Positions 54,068 through 64,000 of a stretch of DNA of 64,000 bases are shown piece by piece. The position numbers were made by a program, and so were the translations under genes. Within the stretch, counting starts at the first letter, position 1, and the number at the start of each line of letters is the position of its first letter. The notes under the pieces were generated by a model. The model ran no database searches. It was not told the origin of the DNA and saw only the letters and a list, made by a program, of their open reading frames with translations. The stretch comes from Lepas anatifera (taxonomy: Eukaryota; Arthropoda; Thecostraca; Lepadidae), in NCBI GenBank assembly GCA_034440635.1, contig JAOTON010001276.1, positions 531,001 through 595,000 on the forward strand, written 5' to 3'.

Positions 54068-54673
54068 ATGGCATCTCTACAAACACCCACATCCACTGAA
54101 CAGATCGCACGGACCCAGGCCTCTGCCGCGAATCAGACCACCTTGAGCTCGACCCTTGATACTGTTGATATGGTAGACTACACGGCCACTCCATCGACTG
54201 AACACTCGCCAGAGACTTCGAATCGCGACCCCTCAGGCATCCGGAACCAAACCCGAAAGGAATGTGTACCGCGGATCCTCATTATAAAGATGCAAGATCG
54301 AACCGTAAAGGTGAATCCATTCCAACTCCACCACTCTCTTAGTGGATTCAACCCCGTGGAAGTATTCCGTCATGCAAATGGGAATGTAGAGGTGCACCTT
54401 GGAGACGACCAATCCGCCACCAAACTCCTCAAAGTCCAGTCCATCTCTGTAAAGCTTGCGAATCGGTCAGTTTCGGTCCCGGTGTCAGTTACACCCCATC
54501 TGACGAAAAACTACAGCAAGGGTGTCATAAGCTGTCGCGACCTCTGTGACACACCCGAAGACGAAATCCTCGAGGGCTTGAAGGGCCAGGGAGTCGTAGG
54601 GGGTAAAAAAGTTGACCCGGAAAGGAGAGGAAAAGGTGAGCAACACTGGTACACTTCTACTTACCTTCTCTGA
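54068..54673 (+). pseudogene. LINE B ORF1, N-terminal piece
   Basis: ATG 54068 (MASLQTPTSTEQ). A Ser/Thr/Gln-rich head is followed by an RRM-like ORF1 core (PFQLHHSLSGFNPVEVFRHA, NGNVEVHLGD). The true frame is left at a run of A residues near 54605-54612 and this frame then ends at TGA 54673. Confidence 0.82.
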
Positions 54674-55982
54674 TACGTCTTTACCAGACAGAGTGCATGT
54701 GGGCTGGCAGTCGTTCCGAGTACGGGATTTTGTCCCGAACCCCATCCGCTGCTACAAATGCCAGCAACTAGGACACATAGCCACATCCTGTAAGAACAAG
54801 GAGCGATGCGGGAGGTGCGGAAACACCGAACACAAATCCACATCATGTACTGCTGCAGAACCGAAATGCGCAGGATGTGGAGGACACCACGAGGCTTGGG
54901 ATCGAACCTGCCCCCGCGTGATCCGAGCCAAAGAATCCCTAAAACAAAAGATTAGGGGTAAACCAGAGCAAGCAGCCCTCAAACCACCGGCAACCCAAAC
55001 CACCACATCTCCTTCGCCATACAGGAACGCGCTCCTGAAGGGTCCCACTGAGGCTCCTACGCCTTGTGCTGGGCCCTCTGCGCAGACTCGCCGAGCCCTG
55101 AGTCAGGACAGTAGGGTTGAGGACTGTATGGGACTATCAGTCCGTGAATTTCTCCTCCTAATCGCTGGACTGCTGCCGCGCTGTGTCTCGATGACCGACA
55201 CTACCACCTCCACTCGCACCCTGACCGTGGAAAAGGCAACTCAGACTGCCCCGGACATCTGCCATGTTCCTCCCTGCGTTTCAGTCCCTCAACTGGAGGC
55301 CGAGGCTCCCACTGCGGACCCCAATAGAGAAGCTGCAGATACAGGAATAGGTGACTCCTGTGGGAAGAGAGCAAGGGAGGACTCTCCGCCCCTCCCTGCA
55401 GCAACTGCGGTGACTGACCCCAGTACCCCCACTTTCGACGAGTCACTGCTGGCCAGTAATAAGCGGGCACGGGTCGTCCTACCTCGATTGAAAGCCGGTG
55501 ACATTGCTAGTGGCAGTGACGAAACCCCTCGTGAACACCCAACCTCAGAAACAACAGTTTCCTCCATGACAACACCAACCGCGCCACTGGCCCCAGAGAC
55601 TAGTACTGAGTCTGCTATGCCACCCCCGCCCCCACCCCCAGTTCTAACACAGAAATCATGTAGCACATCCAAAGAACTGCTCCGGTCTCCAACACAGTTA
55701 CAGGATCACCAACCAGACGAGGTTTTCCGGACTGAGTTACACGTGAACCCAGAGCAGTTCCAGCAGAACGGTGGCAAGCGATATCCGCGTGACCGGCCGC
55801 GATCTCACTCACACTCTGCTGACCGTAACGAACGCCACCGCTCCCAATCGCGAGAGCCATATGACCGCAGAAGACCTCTATCGAGAGACCGTCCTGGCCA
55901 AAGCTGGAACAGATTCACCGCCCACCACTCAGGTACTCTGGCAAGTGGAGTGATTTATGATATGCATAATAATAAATCATGA
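54612..55982 (+). pseudogene. LINE B ORF1, zinc-knuckle and C-terminal part
   Basis: Continuation of ORF1 in a shifted frame: TLLLTFSDTSLPDRVHVGWQ, then three knuckles CYKCQQLGHIATSC, CGRCGNTEHKSTSC and CAGCGGHHEAWDRTC. These are the standard ORF1 RNA-binding end of I/Jockey-type LINEs. A long Pro/Ser/Thr-rich tail and an Arg/Ser-rich segment (PRDRPRSHSHSADRNERHRS) lead to TGA 55982. The stop overlaps the first possible ORF2 ATG (55957), fitting translation of ORF2 by reinitiation. Confidence 0.87.
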
Positions 55983-58900
55983 AGAGTACGATACTTTCGC
56001 AAGGCTAGTTGTTCTTCTCTCCTTCCTTACCTTCATGACAACACAGCGTAATATTCTACAATGGAATATGCGAGGTTTTCGGCCCAACCTCACCGACCTA
56101 CAGGCATTAGTTGCATCGAAAACACCTATTGCAGTTGCGCTGCAAGAAACTAAGCTGAGACCAGAGCAAAGTTGTCAGTTACATCATTATAAAACGTACA
56201 GATATGACATAGCAAACACAACAGTCGCCCATGGAGGTGTCGCAGTTATGATACATTATAGCGTACCATCTTTTTCGTTCCCTCTCCGCACAGGCCTTCA
56301 AGCGGTAGCTGCAACTCTAGATCTAAGAGACGTTAAGTTAACTATAGTATCTGTATATTTACCCCTGGAGAAACATTCCCGGAAGGGGAGTTCCAAAATC
56401 TAATACAGCAACTACCCGCGAACAATATTATATTAGGAGACTTTAACACATACAGTACCATATGGGGCTGTTCCCGCACAAACACGCGGGGAAGGCGCTT
56501 AGAGGAAATAATTACGCGAAATGACATATGCCTATTAAATACTGGCCAACATACACACATTGCCTTACCGTCAGGGGCGACATCAGCAATTGACTTATCA
56601 CTGTGTTCTTCCTCGCTTGTCAACCGCTTCCAATGGCGTACCCACAGTAACCCCTGCGGCAGCGATCATTACCCAGTTTGGTTGTGGTCGGACACCCCTC
56701 ACCCTGGAATACGGGTTCCGCGCTGGAACTTCCACAGGGCCAACTGGGACGCTTTCACTACTGATTGTATCTTTGATTTTCATCCAGAGCCGGGGAAAAG
56801 TGCAACGACCTACTATGAAGAGATATGCTCCTACATAAACTCATCTGCCGGGAAGTTTATCCCAAAGACTAGTCCGCTGCCCCCGTATTCCCGTTCCCTG
56901 GTGGACAGATGGTTGTAGACGAGCCATCAGAGAACGGCGACGATGGTTCAGAATATTCTGGAGGCGCCCCACGACCGATAATTTGATATCATTCCGGAGG
57001 GCAAAAGCGCTAGCTAGGCGCACTGTTAAGGAGGCTAAAAGAACATCATGGTGTTCATACATCAACGCCATTAATAGGTTGACCCCTCTCAGCGAAATCT
57101 GGAAACGTATAAATAACATTTCGGGCCGGAGTGTACCTACAACACCTACCTGTTCTGCAGTACAATAATACCACTATCACTGATCCCGCGGAAGTGGCAA
57201 ATGCGTTTGGAATGGTCTGGTCGGACCGATGGCGTATAGGAACAACTGATCATCGTTTCACCCGCCATAAGACCATAAGTGAACGGACACCAGTCGATTT
57301 TAATTCGGGTGAATCTCTGTCTTTTAATGACTGTTTTACATTTGACGAATTGAATCTAGCTCTTTCACATACCAGAAACACAGCCGCTGGCCCGGATAAC
57401 ATACACTATGATATGCTTAAAAACCTTAATGAACGTTCGAGGAGGGCGCTACTATCGTTTTACAATCACATTTGGACAGAACACGATTTTCCGGATGCCT
57501 GGCGTGAGGCCACGATCATCCCTATATTGAAACCGGGCAAAGAGGGAAGTGACCCCTACACTACCGCCCCATATCACTTACCTCGAGTACATGCAAGCTT
57601 TTTGAGCGTATGATAAATCGTCGTCTTATGTGGTACCTTGAGAGCACCGGTTTCATGGCTAATGCCCAGAGTGGTTTTCGCAAGGGTCGATCCACTATTG
57701 ACCATTTAGTTTCCATTGATACAGCTGTTCGCCGCTCTTTTTCCTGAAGCAACATACCATTTCTGTATTTTTCGACATTGAAAAAGCGTATGACACGGCA
57801 TGGCGGCACGCCATACTTCGAAAACTCTTTGACGCGGGTATAAGAGGCCACATGGGCCACTTTCTTGCGAACTTTGTCCGGAAGAGGTTTTTCGCGTGAG
57901 AGTAGGTGGTGTGCTTTCGCGGAGGTTCCAACAGGAAGGCGGTGTCCCCAGGGTAGCGTGCTAAGTGTGACTCTTTTCGGTGTTTTAATTAACGACATCT
58001 GTGACGTCATACATGCTCCTGTTGACAAATCGCTGTTTGTTGATGATTTTGCAATGTGGATTAGCTCATCGACATCTGTCTCAGCGCAGAGACAGCTGCA
58101 GCTTGGAATTGACCGGCTTACTGAGTGGAGCCTCACAAACGGTTTTAAGTTCTCAACGGAGAAAACGGTGTGCGTACACTTCTGCCGAAGGAATCGCTAT
58201 TGCCCGGATATCAACCTGCGAATGTACGGGAAAACAATCCCAGTTGTAGACCAGACGAAATTTCTCGGGGTGACTCTTGACAAGCGACTTACCTACCGCC
58301 CACATGTGTCATTAACCAGAGAAAAGTGCATGAAACGTTCAAACGTTTTAAAAATGACCTCACGTACATCTTACGGGGGTGACAGAACTACCCTTCTTCG
58401 TCTTTATCGCGCATTAATAAGATCAGTCATAGATTACGGATCGGTTGTCTATGACGGCGCACTAACTAGTACCAAACAGCCCCTGGATGCAATTCATCAC
58501 GCATGTATTAGAACGGCCACCGGTGCTTTTCGCACGTCTCGGAGAGCGAGCCTGCTGGTAGACGCTGACGAGCCCCCGCTTGACCTAAGGCGAAAGCGGC
58601 TGTCTCTCACATACGCCTGTAAGATCCGACAGCACCCGACTCACCCCACATACAAATGGATATTTGACCATGAACTGGTTGAGCTCCTTTCATCTGGTAG
58701 GCAAAGTTCTGCTGCGGCACTGTGCTCCCGGGTTGCACGCTGGTTGGAGGCATCCGGTATCGATTTTGAGGCAATTGCCAAGTCACGACCGCATACCCTG
58801 GAACCGTGGCGACAGGTCTCTGCTAAACACGACCTAGAATTGATGCAGTACAGAAAGTCGGCGACACTGCCATCGGAACTCGCCCAACTAGCCGCTGAAA

Positions 58901-59780
58901 AGATCAGCTCCTACTCAAACTATTGCAAACTCTACACCGATGGCTCAAAAGGAGCCGCTGGGGCCGGGTGCGCTTTTACTGGTGACGCAGTCCGTCGATG
59001 TTTTGGTCTCCCGAGTGTAGTCTCTGTATTTACCACCGAACTCTACGCCATTTTACAAGTTCTACGCTACATCAACCATCGTCCTGAAAGACGCTATCTT
59101 ATCATCACTGACTCAGCCAGCTCACTCGGAGCGCTTAGCTCTGGCCATAATCACTCATCATGGCTCGTATTCGCCATTCTAAAACTGTTGACAACTGTTT
59201 CTGGCAAAGGTGTAGAGATTAAATTTCTATGGGTGCCAAGCCATGTGGGTGTACCGGGAACGAGTCAGCGGACGAGGCTGCTAAGTCAGCATCGTCGCTG
59301 GCTCCCCCACGGCGGTTCAGGGTTCCACCTGGGGATATCAAGGTCCTCATCAACGACTCTTTACATTCTGAGTGGCAGACAAGATGGGAGGCTGAACCTG
59401 AATGTACGTTAAAGTGCCTCCGACCAACAATAGGCAGATGGGAGTCCAGCAGCCGGCAAAATAGAAGGGAGGAAGTGTGTCTGACGCGGCTACGCATTGG
59501 CCACACCTATATTACTCATGGACACTATTTATCTCGCTCCGACCCAAGCATATGCCCCCAATGTGGTGAACAACTAAGCGTTAGGCATGTCCTGTCGGAT
59601 TCGGAAGTCTGTGCAGGGCTGCGTGTAATCAGAAATCGATTTATCCGTGGACTATCTATTCCAGATATTCTTGGCGACAGGGCAGCAGTCGATTTCAAAC
59701 GCGTTTTAGCATATTTGACCGAGGTAGGGTTTGACGTCATCTATAACCCAATAAGAGTTAGACAAAATAGTGGTGTGTAA
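55957..59780 (+). pseudogene. LINE B ORF2: endonuclease-RT-RNase H, several frameshifts
   Basis: Pieces in order: endonuclease start NILQWNMRGFRPN and ALQETKLRPEQS (55957-56403); shifted frame with ILGDFNTYSTIWG and GSDHYPVW (about 56370-56740); linker (56682-57168); RT fingers with AAGPDNIHYDML and ATIIPILKPGKEG (57131-57613); SGFRKGRSTIDHL and FDIEKAYDTAWRH (about 57600-57850); VPQGSVLSVTLF-like and LFVDDFAMW (57940-58060). RNase H follows (LYTDGSKGAAGAGCAF, IITDSASSLGAL) to 59270, then a shift to a Cys-His tail (CPQCGEQLSVRHVL) ending at TAA 59780. At least five indels; non-functional. Confidence 0.9.
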
Positions 59781-59906
59781 ACCCTAGACGGTTGTATTTG
59801 CGATCTTAAAACACTGAACTGATTGTTAGCATCTGAGAAGTCACTATAACGATGGGCGCGACATAGCCTAGTCGCTGAGGCGCCCTAAACCCCAACACAC
59901 ACACAC
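59781..59906 (+). other. LINE B 3' UTR with stem-loop and (AC)n tail
   Basis: The arms GGGCGC (near 59855) and GCGCCC (near 59880) enclose gacatagcctagtcgctgag, followed by taaacccc and an (AC)n tail. LINE C has the same arrangement, so this is probably the structure recognised by the element's RT. Confidence 0.75.
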
Positions 59907-62900
59907 TTATTGTTCTTATCACCCATCATTGTCTGTCTCCAGGAAACACACTTTTTACATAATGATCCCTACAACTTCAACTTAAGAAATTACTCGTGTT
60001 ATCATGAATATGCCGGTTCTGGAGTTCGGCAAGGCGGTGTTTCTATTTATATATCAAACAATATTACACATTACCAACTACCCATACATACGAACTTCCA
60101 AGCCGTAGCCTGTGTGGCTGAGATAAACAGAAAGGAAATTATTGTTTGCTCCTTATACTTACCGCCCAACTTACCTTTAATAAAAAGTGAACTGGACGAA
60201 TTGTTGTCCCAGTTTCATCTACCATACATTATTTGCTCTGATGCCAACAGTAAAAATATGATATGGGGATCACCAAGAAATGATACAAAAGGAAATGTTT
60301 GGGAGACAATAATTAATGAACAAACACTACATGTTCTTAACAACGGCTGTCCCACTAGATTAGATGAATATTCAGGATCATTCTCTCACATTGATATATC
60401 AATATGTTCTAGTACATTGGCCCCACTGCTGGCATGGACTGTTGACAATGACTGCTGCAACAGTGACCACTTCCCAATCCACATTACATTTACACAAGAT
60501 GTCCGAACAACCCATATTCTACCAACGGTACAATATAATACCAAAAAGGCTGACTGGATTAAATTTCAGGAGAAGTGTGATGTGCAAGCAGAATTGACAA
60601 ACAAAGAAAATAGTTGCAAAGTTGTGTCAGAAATCATCAATGCGGCCGAACAGAGTACCCCCATAAAAAACAAACAACCAAATACAATTGTCCATGGTGG
60701 ACCCCAGAATGTAGGAGGGCAGTGGCTGCCAGAAAACGTGCTTTGAATAGGTTTCGGAGAAATCGACAAAATATAACTTTATTGTGGGAATATAAACATC
60801 TCAAAGCTATGGCATGCCGAATCATCCGTCAAGCGAAGAAGAAAAGTTGGGAAACTTTGCTGTGTACATTTACGGTGAGGACCCCACTAACCCGAATTTG
60901 GAGCTTAATAAAGTGTTTCTCAGGAAAACGATATCAACCACAGGCACCAATCATCCTGAAAGAAAATAATGTTATCATTTCTGACCCTCATGAGGTCGGA
61001 AATTTATTGGGTCTGTATTACTCTGATGTTTCCTCCTCTGACAACTACAGCTTATTTTTCAGGCAACAACTACAAAAAATAAACAACATGAATTACAGTT
61101 CTGACAACACAGAAATATATAACTCCAGGTTCACCGCTGGAGAACTGAACAAAGCGATTTTGGCGACTGGTTCGACCTCAGTTGGGCCAGACGGGATTCA
61201 TTATGATTTCCTGAAACACTTGCCGCCAGCTTTTATGCGAAAGTTACTGGATTTTTTCAATTTGATATGGGAGAACGATTATTATCCCCCGGAGTGGCGC
61301 CACTCCTTTATAGTGCCTATACTCAAGGCCGGCAAATTGGCCTCTTCTGCGAACTCCTACAGACCAATTCAATTGACCTCCTGTTTAGCGAAGACCTATG
61401 AACGAATGATTACTAAAAGAATAATGTGGTATATAGAGAAAAATGAAATGTTATGCAAGGTACAATGTGGATTCAGGAAGAACAGAAGCACTATTGATCA
61501 CCTTGTTAGACTTGAGTCGGATGTTAGAAAGAGTTTTTTTCGAGAGGAAATGTACTGTTGCAATCTTCCTGGACGTAAAGTCAGCATATAATATGGTAAA
61601 TAAAAAACTTCTTCTTAACAAACTTTTCAATCTGGGTTTCAGAGGACATTTCATGAGCTTCGTTGAGGGATACCTGAGTAATCGTACCTTCCAGGTGAAG
61701 ACTAGGGTACTCTCTGACAGTTTTGCACAAGAAAACGGTGTGGTCCAGGGTGGTGTTATTTCGCCCCTATTGTTCTTGTGTATGATTAACAACGTTTTTG
61801 ACAGCCTTCCGGAACGTGTATCCAGCGCCCTGTATGCGGATGACTGTTCGTTGTGGACCTCCCATGACAATGTTAATGAAGCGGTGTCCTTGCTGCAATA
61901 TGCGGTCACTGGGGTTTCAAAATGGGCTAATAACAACGGGTTTACCTTTTCAGCTGAAAAATCGCAGGTCATCATATTTAAACGGAGAATGCGGCACAAT
62001 TATTATGGGCCGCACAACTGTATAAAATTGGGGAACAACATGGTGCCTTTTGTTTCAGAAGCCAAGTTTTTGGGTATCATTCTGGACGAAAGATTGACAC
62101 TGCAAAGCCACGTACGCTACATAAGGGCCAGAGCTGAAAAAAGAATTTCTGTTTTGAAATGTATATCTGCGCCAGGTTTTGGAGCAGATCGGAAGACCCT
62201 GATTCGTATTTATTCTGCACTAATAAGGCCGATTCTGGAATATGGGTGTCAAATATTTGATGGAGCAACTAACAAAATTACTCAGTCTTTAGAATGTGTT
62301 CAAAATTCCAGCATCCGCATAGCCTTGGGAGCGCTTCGAACAACTCCTGTTAAGGCAATGCTGGTTGAGGCTAACATACCCTCTTTGCAGCATCGACGCT
62401 TCTACCTGACGGCAAGGTACGGTCTAAAGGTGATATCAGATAGGGATCATCCGTGTTATGCTCATCTCACGACACTAGCCTCCCTCGAACATCTAGGTGA
62501 GAGACGTCTTCAACTTCTATGTGGTCCCCCAGTTTCATGTAGACTGAAACGCATCCTTGAACTGTTCGAATTTGAGATGCCCGGTAACTTTGGAACCACA
62601 GAAGAAGAAATGGCGCCTTGGGATCTGATTCCCATTGAGACTCACAAGCTTGTAAGTGTTAAAAAAACAAAATGTCTCTCCAGTGGAGGTCCACGAAAAA
62701 TTCATATATCTCCTTTTCAAATTTATAGACTTTAAATTCATATACACTGATGGGTCGAAAATGAGTGGAAAAACAGGCTGTGCTGTCTATTTTGGATCTG
62801 GGGCGATCGAGGAAAGAATAACTGATGACGTGACAATTTGTACTGCGGAGCTGCATGCTATAATGAGATGTTTAGAATTTATTAAATCTAGAAACATGCA

Positions 62901-63569
62901 GAAAGTCATAATCTGTGTAGATTCACTTTCAGCTATGCAAAAAAGTATAAACCCAGAGGACACGTCGCCAATCTCGGGTAAAATCCGTCAACTTCACCAC
63001 GACCTGATTCTGGACGGCTTTGAGATCAAGATGATCTGGATACCCAGCCATCAAGGTATTCCGGGCAATGACATGGCAGACAAAAAAGCCAAATTGTCTC
63101 TGCAATATGACCATGTAACAGAGGTAAAGGTTCATTATTCTGAATACTACAGTTTGCTTAAAAGATGTATGGACAAATATATTAACAAAGAATGGCAACA
63201 GTATAACCCCACGACTAACCTCAAAATTATTAAAAAAAACAGACTGGGGAGTGGCAGTCCTCGTACCGAACAAACAGACGCGAGGAAGTGATTCTTGCTC
63301 GGCTAAGACTGGGACACACCAGACTTACCCACAGTTATATATTGGACAGAGACAGTCCCCCAGTGTGTGATGAATGTGACGAAAGATTGACAATGGAACA
63401 CATCCTAATGCTCTGCCCGAAGTTCGATGATCAAAGACGAAAACTAGAAAGAGTGTGTTCAGTGTCAGCGACCCATTTCTCTATTGGATCATTATTAGGG
63501 GATAACGAGAAAATATTTGATCACTTCCTGCTGTTTCTTAAAGAATGTGACCTGTACAGACGTATCTAA
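59907..63569 (+). pseudogene. LINE A ORF2 main part: endonuclease-RT-RNase H
   Basis: The frame resumes at the target duplication: LFLSPIIVCLQETHFL, ICSDANSKNMIWG and CCNSDHFPIHITF (endonuclease core). An indel near 60680 shifts to WWTPECRRAVAARKRALNRF and the RT fingers (VGPDGIHYDFL, SFIVPILKAG, QCGFRKNRSTIDHL). Another near 61545 leads to FLDVKSAYNMVNKK, NGVVQGGVISPLLF and LYADDCSLW. A third near 62690 precedes RNase H (FIYTDGSKMSGKTGCAVYF, ICVDSLSAMQK, WIPSHQGIPGNDMADK). A fourth near 63250 leads to the Cys-His tail (CDECDERLTMEHILMLC) ending at TAA 63569. The family normally has one frame of about 1200 codons, so this copy is dead. Confidence 0.9.
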
Positions 63570-63754
63570 CATGTTATGTTTGACTAAGTTTCTGATAATT
63601 TAAAAAGTGATTGAAAATGTTCAAACTATCATGTGACGTGTTGACTCCCTATTGACTGGCCACAGCGGGCCACCCCCATCCCCTTTTGGTGCTTTCAGGA
63701 TACAGACACCTGAACCCCAGAGGTTGTGTGTCTCAACCCACAAACAAACAAACA
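63570..63754 (+). other. LINE A 3' UTR and tail
   Basis: Short untranslated end with a possible small stem (ttcagg ... cctgaa, 63697-63714), then cccacaaacaaacaaaca just before the right target duplication. Confidence 0.65.
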
Positions 63755-63766
63755 TCGGCGCATGCT
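63755..63766. repeat. LINE A target-site duplication, right
   Basis: TCGGCGCATGCT, matching 48745-48756. Confidence 0.9.
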
Positions 63767-64000
63767 TGATGTTCTGTAAAAAAAAGAAGGCTGGGCAGCG
63801 GAAGGAAATTGATTATTTATTGGTTGCTGATATATGTGGCGGTGGGTGCTGCCTTTTTTCATAATTGTGATCGAAATGCGTATGTTTTTCTTTTCGGGAT
63901 ATACGTGTTATCATTCTCTTTTGTACAGGACAGAGCTGTGGAAATTGTGTATCCGAATTTTGGCATTATGGTCGTATTTTTAAGAGCTTTCACAGAATTG

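Larger units (their letters stand above)
53050..59906 (+). mobile_element. Full-length I-clade LINE B nested in LINE A
   Basis: A 6857-bp insert bounded by the 14-bp duplication. It has a GC-rich 5' UTR of about 1 kb (53050-54067), ORF1, ORF2 overlapping by a few codons, a short 3' UTR with a GGGCGC...GCGCCC stem-loop, and an (AC)n tail. It shares the stem-loop end and overall protein with LINE C. All major frames carry indels, so it is no longer active. Confidence 0.92.
48757..63754 (+). mobile_element. Full-length I-clade LINE A, interrupted by LINE B
   Basis: A two-ORF LINE bounded by 12-bp duplications, with a CAAACAAACAAACA-type tail at 63741-63754. Without the 6857-bp insert and one 14-bp duplication it is about 8127 bp. 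Order: 5' UTR (48757-49308), ORF1 (49309-50669, one frameshift), an unusual 2.3-kb spacer, ORF2 endonuclease start (52967-53049), LINE B, then ORF2 endonuclease/RT/RNase H (59907-63569) and a 3' UTR. RT followed by RNase H and a Cys-rich ORF1 place it in the I/Nimb/Ingi group. Confidence 0.9.

Overview
This is a repeat-rich animal nuclear locus, probably from an arthropod. The exon/intron gene, the GC-rich spliced exons with short introns, and the mixture of I-clade and CR1 LINEs, a Ty3/gypsy element, a Penelope-like element, tRNA-derived SINEs, hAT-like and TTAA-type MITEs and very long simple repeats all point that way. No operons, bacterial genes, CRISPR arrays or functional RNA genes are seen. 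The species cannot be fixed from the sequence.

One host gene is recognisable. It is the orthologue of CCDC22, a scaffold of the COMMD/CCDC22/CCDC93 (CCC, Commander) endosomal-recycling complex. It lies on the minus strand at 29372-37769. I rebuilt it by hand from splice sites and reading phase as 11 coding exons (1668 nt, 555 codons plus stop). The ends and the coiled-coil exons are secure; exons 4-6 are less so. Two repeat expansions sit inside it. A 740-bp (CT)n tract (gene sense) ends 33 nt before the exon 2 acceptor. A 19-copy, 62-bp minisatellite has a unit that spans the intron 3/exon 4 acceptor boundary.

Layout. 1-13199: MITEs, a Penelope-like fragment between two (TA)n arrays, a SINE, a dead LINE tail, two TTAA-bounded 'AGGTCA' MITEs and a 460-bp inverted-repeat cluster. 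13200-21205: a decayed gypsy element with two 186-bp LTRs, holding a SINE (with a 16-bp target duplication) and a 5'-truncated I-clade LINE on the opposite strand. 21206-29371: intergenic sequence with a hAT MITE (8-bp TSD), a third TTAA MITE and minisatellites. 29372-37769: CCDC22. 37770-45330: non-coding sequence with a 22-bp-unit minisatellite. 45331-48262: a CR1-like LINE (930-codon ORF, minus strand). 48757-63754: an I-clade LINE (A) with a 12-bp TSD. Its ORF2 is split by a second complete I-clade LINE (B, 53050-59906) flanked by a 14-bp TSD.

Order of events from nesting: gypsy came before its SINE and LINE C, and LINE A came before LINE B. Nearly all mobile-element ORFs carry frameshifts. 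The long intact frames are the CR1 ORF2 and the truncated LINE C ORF. I see no new multi-gene system. The most unusual signals are the splice-site-copying minisatellite in CCDC22, the (CT)n tract upstream of exon 2, and the MITE family whose two ends share an element-specific palindrome while the interior is full of nuclear-receptor half-sites.
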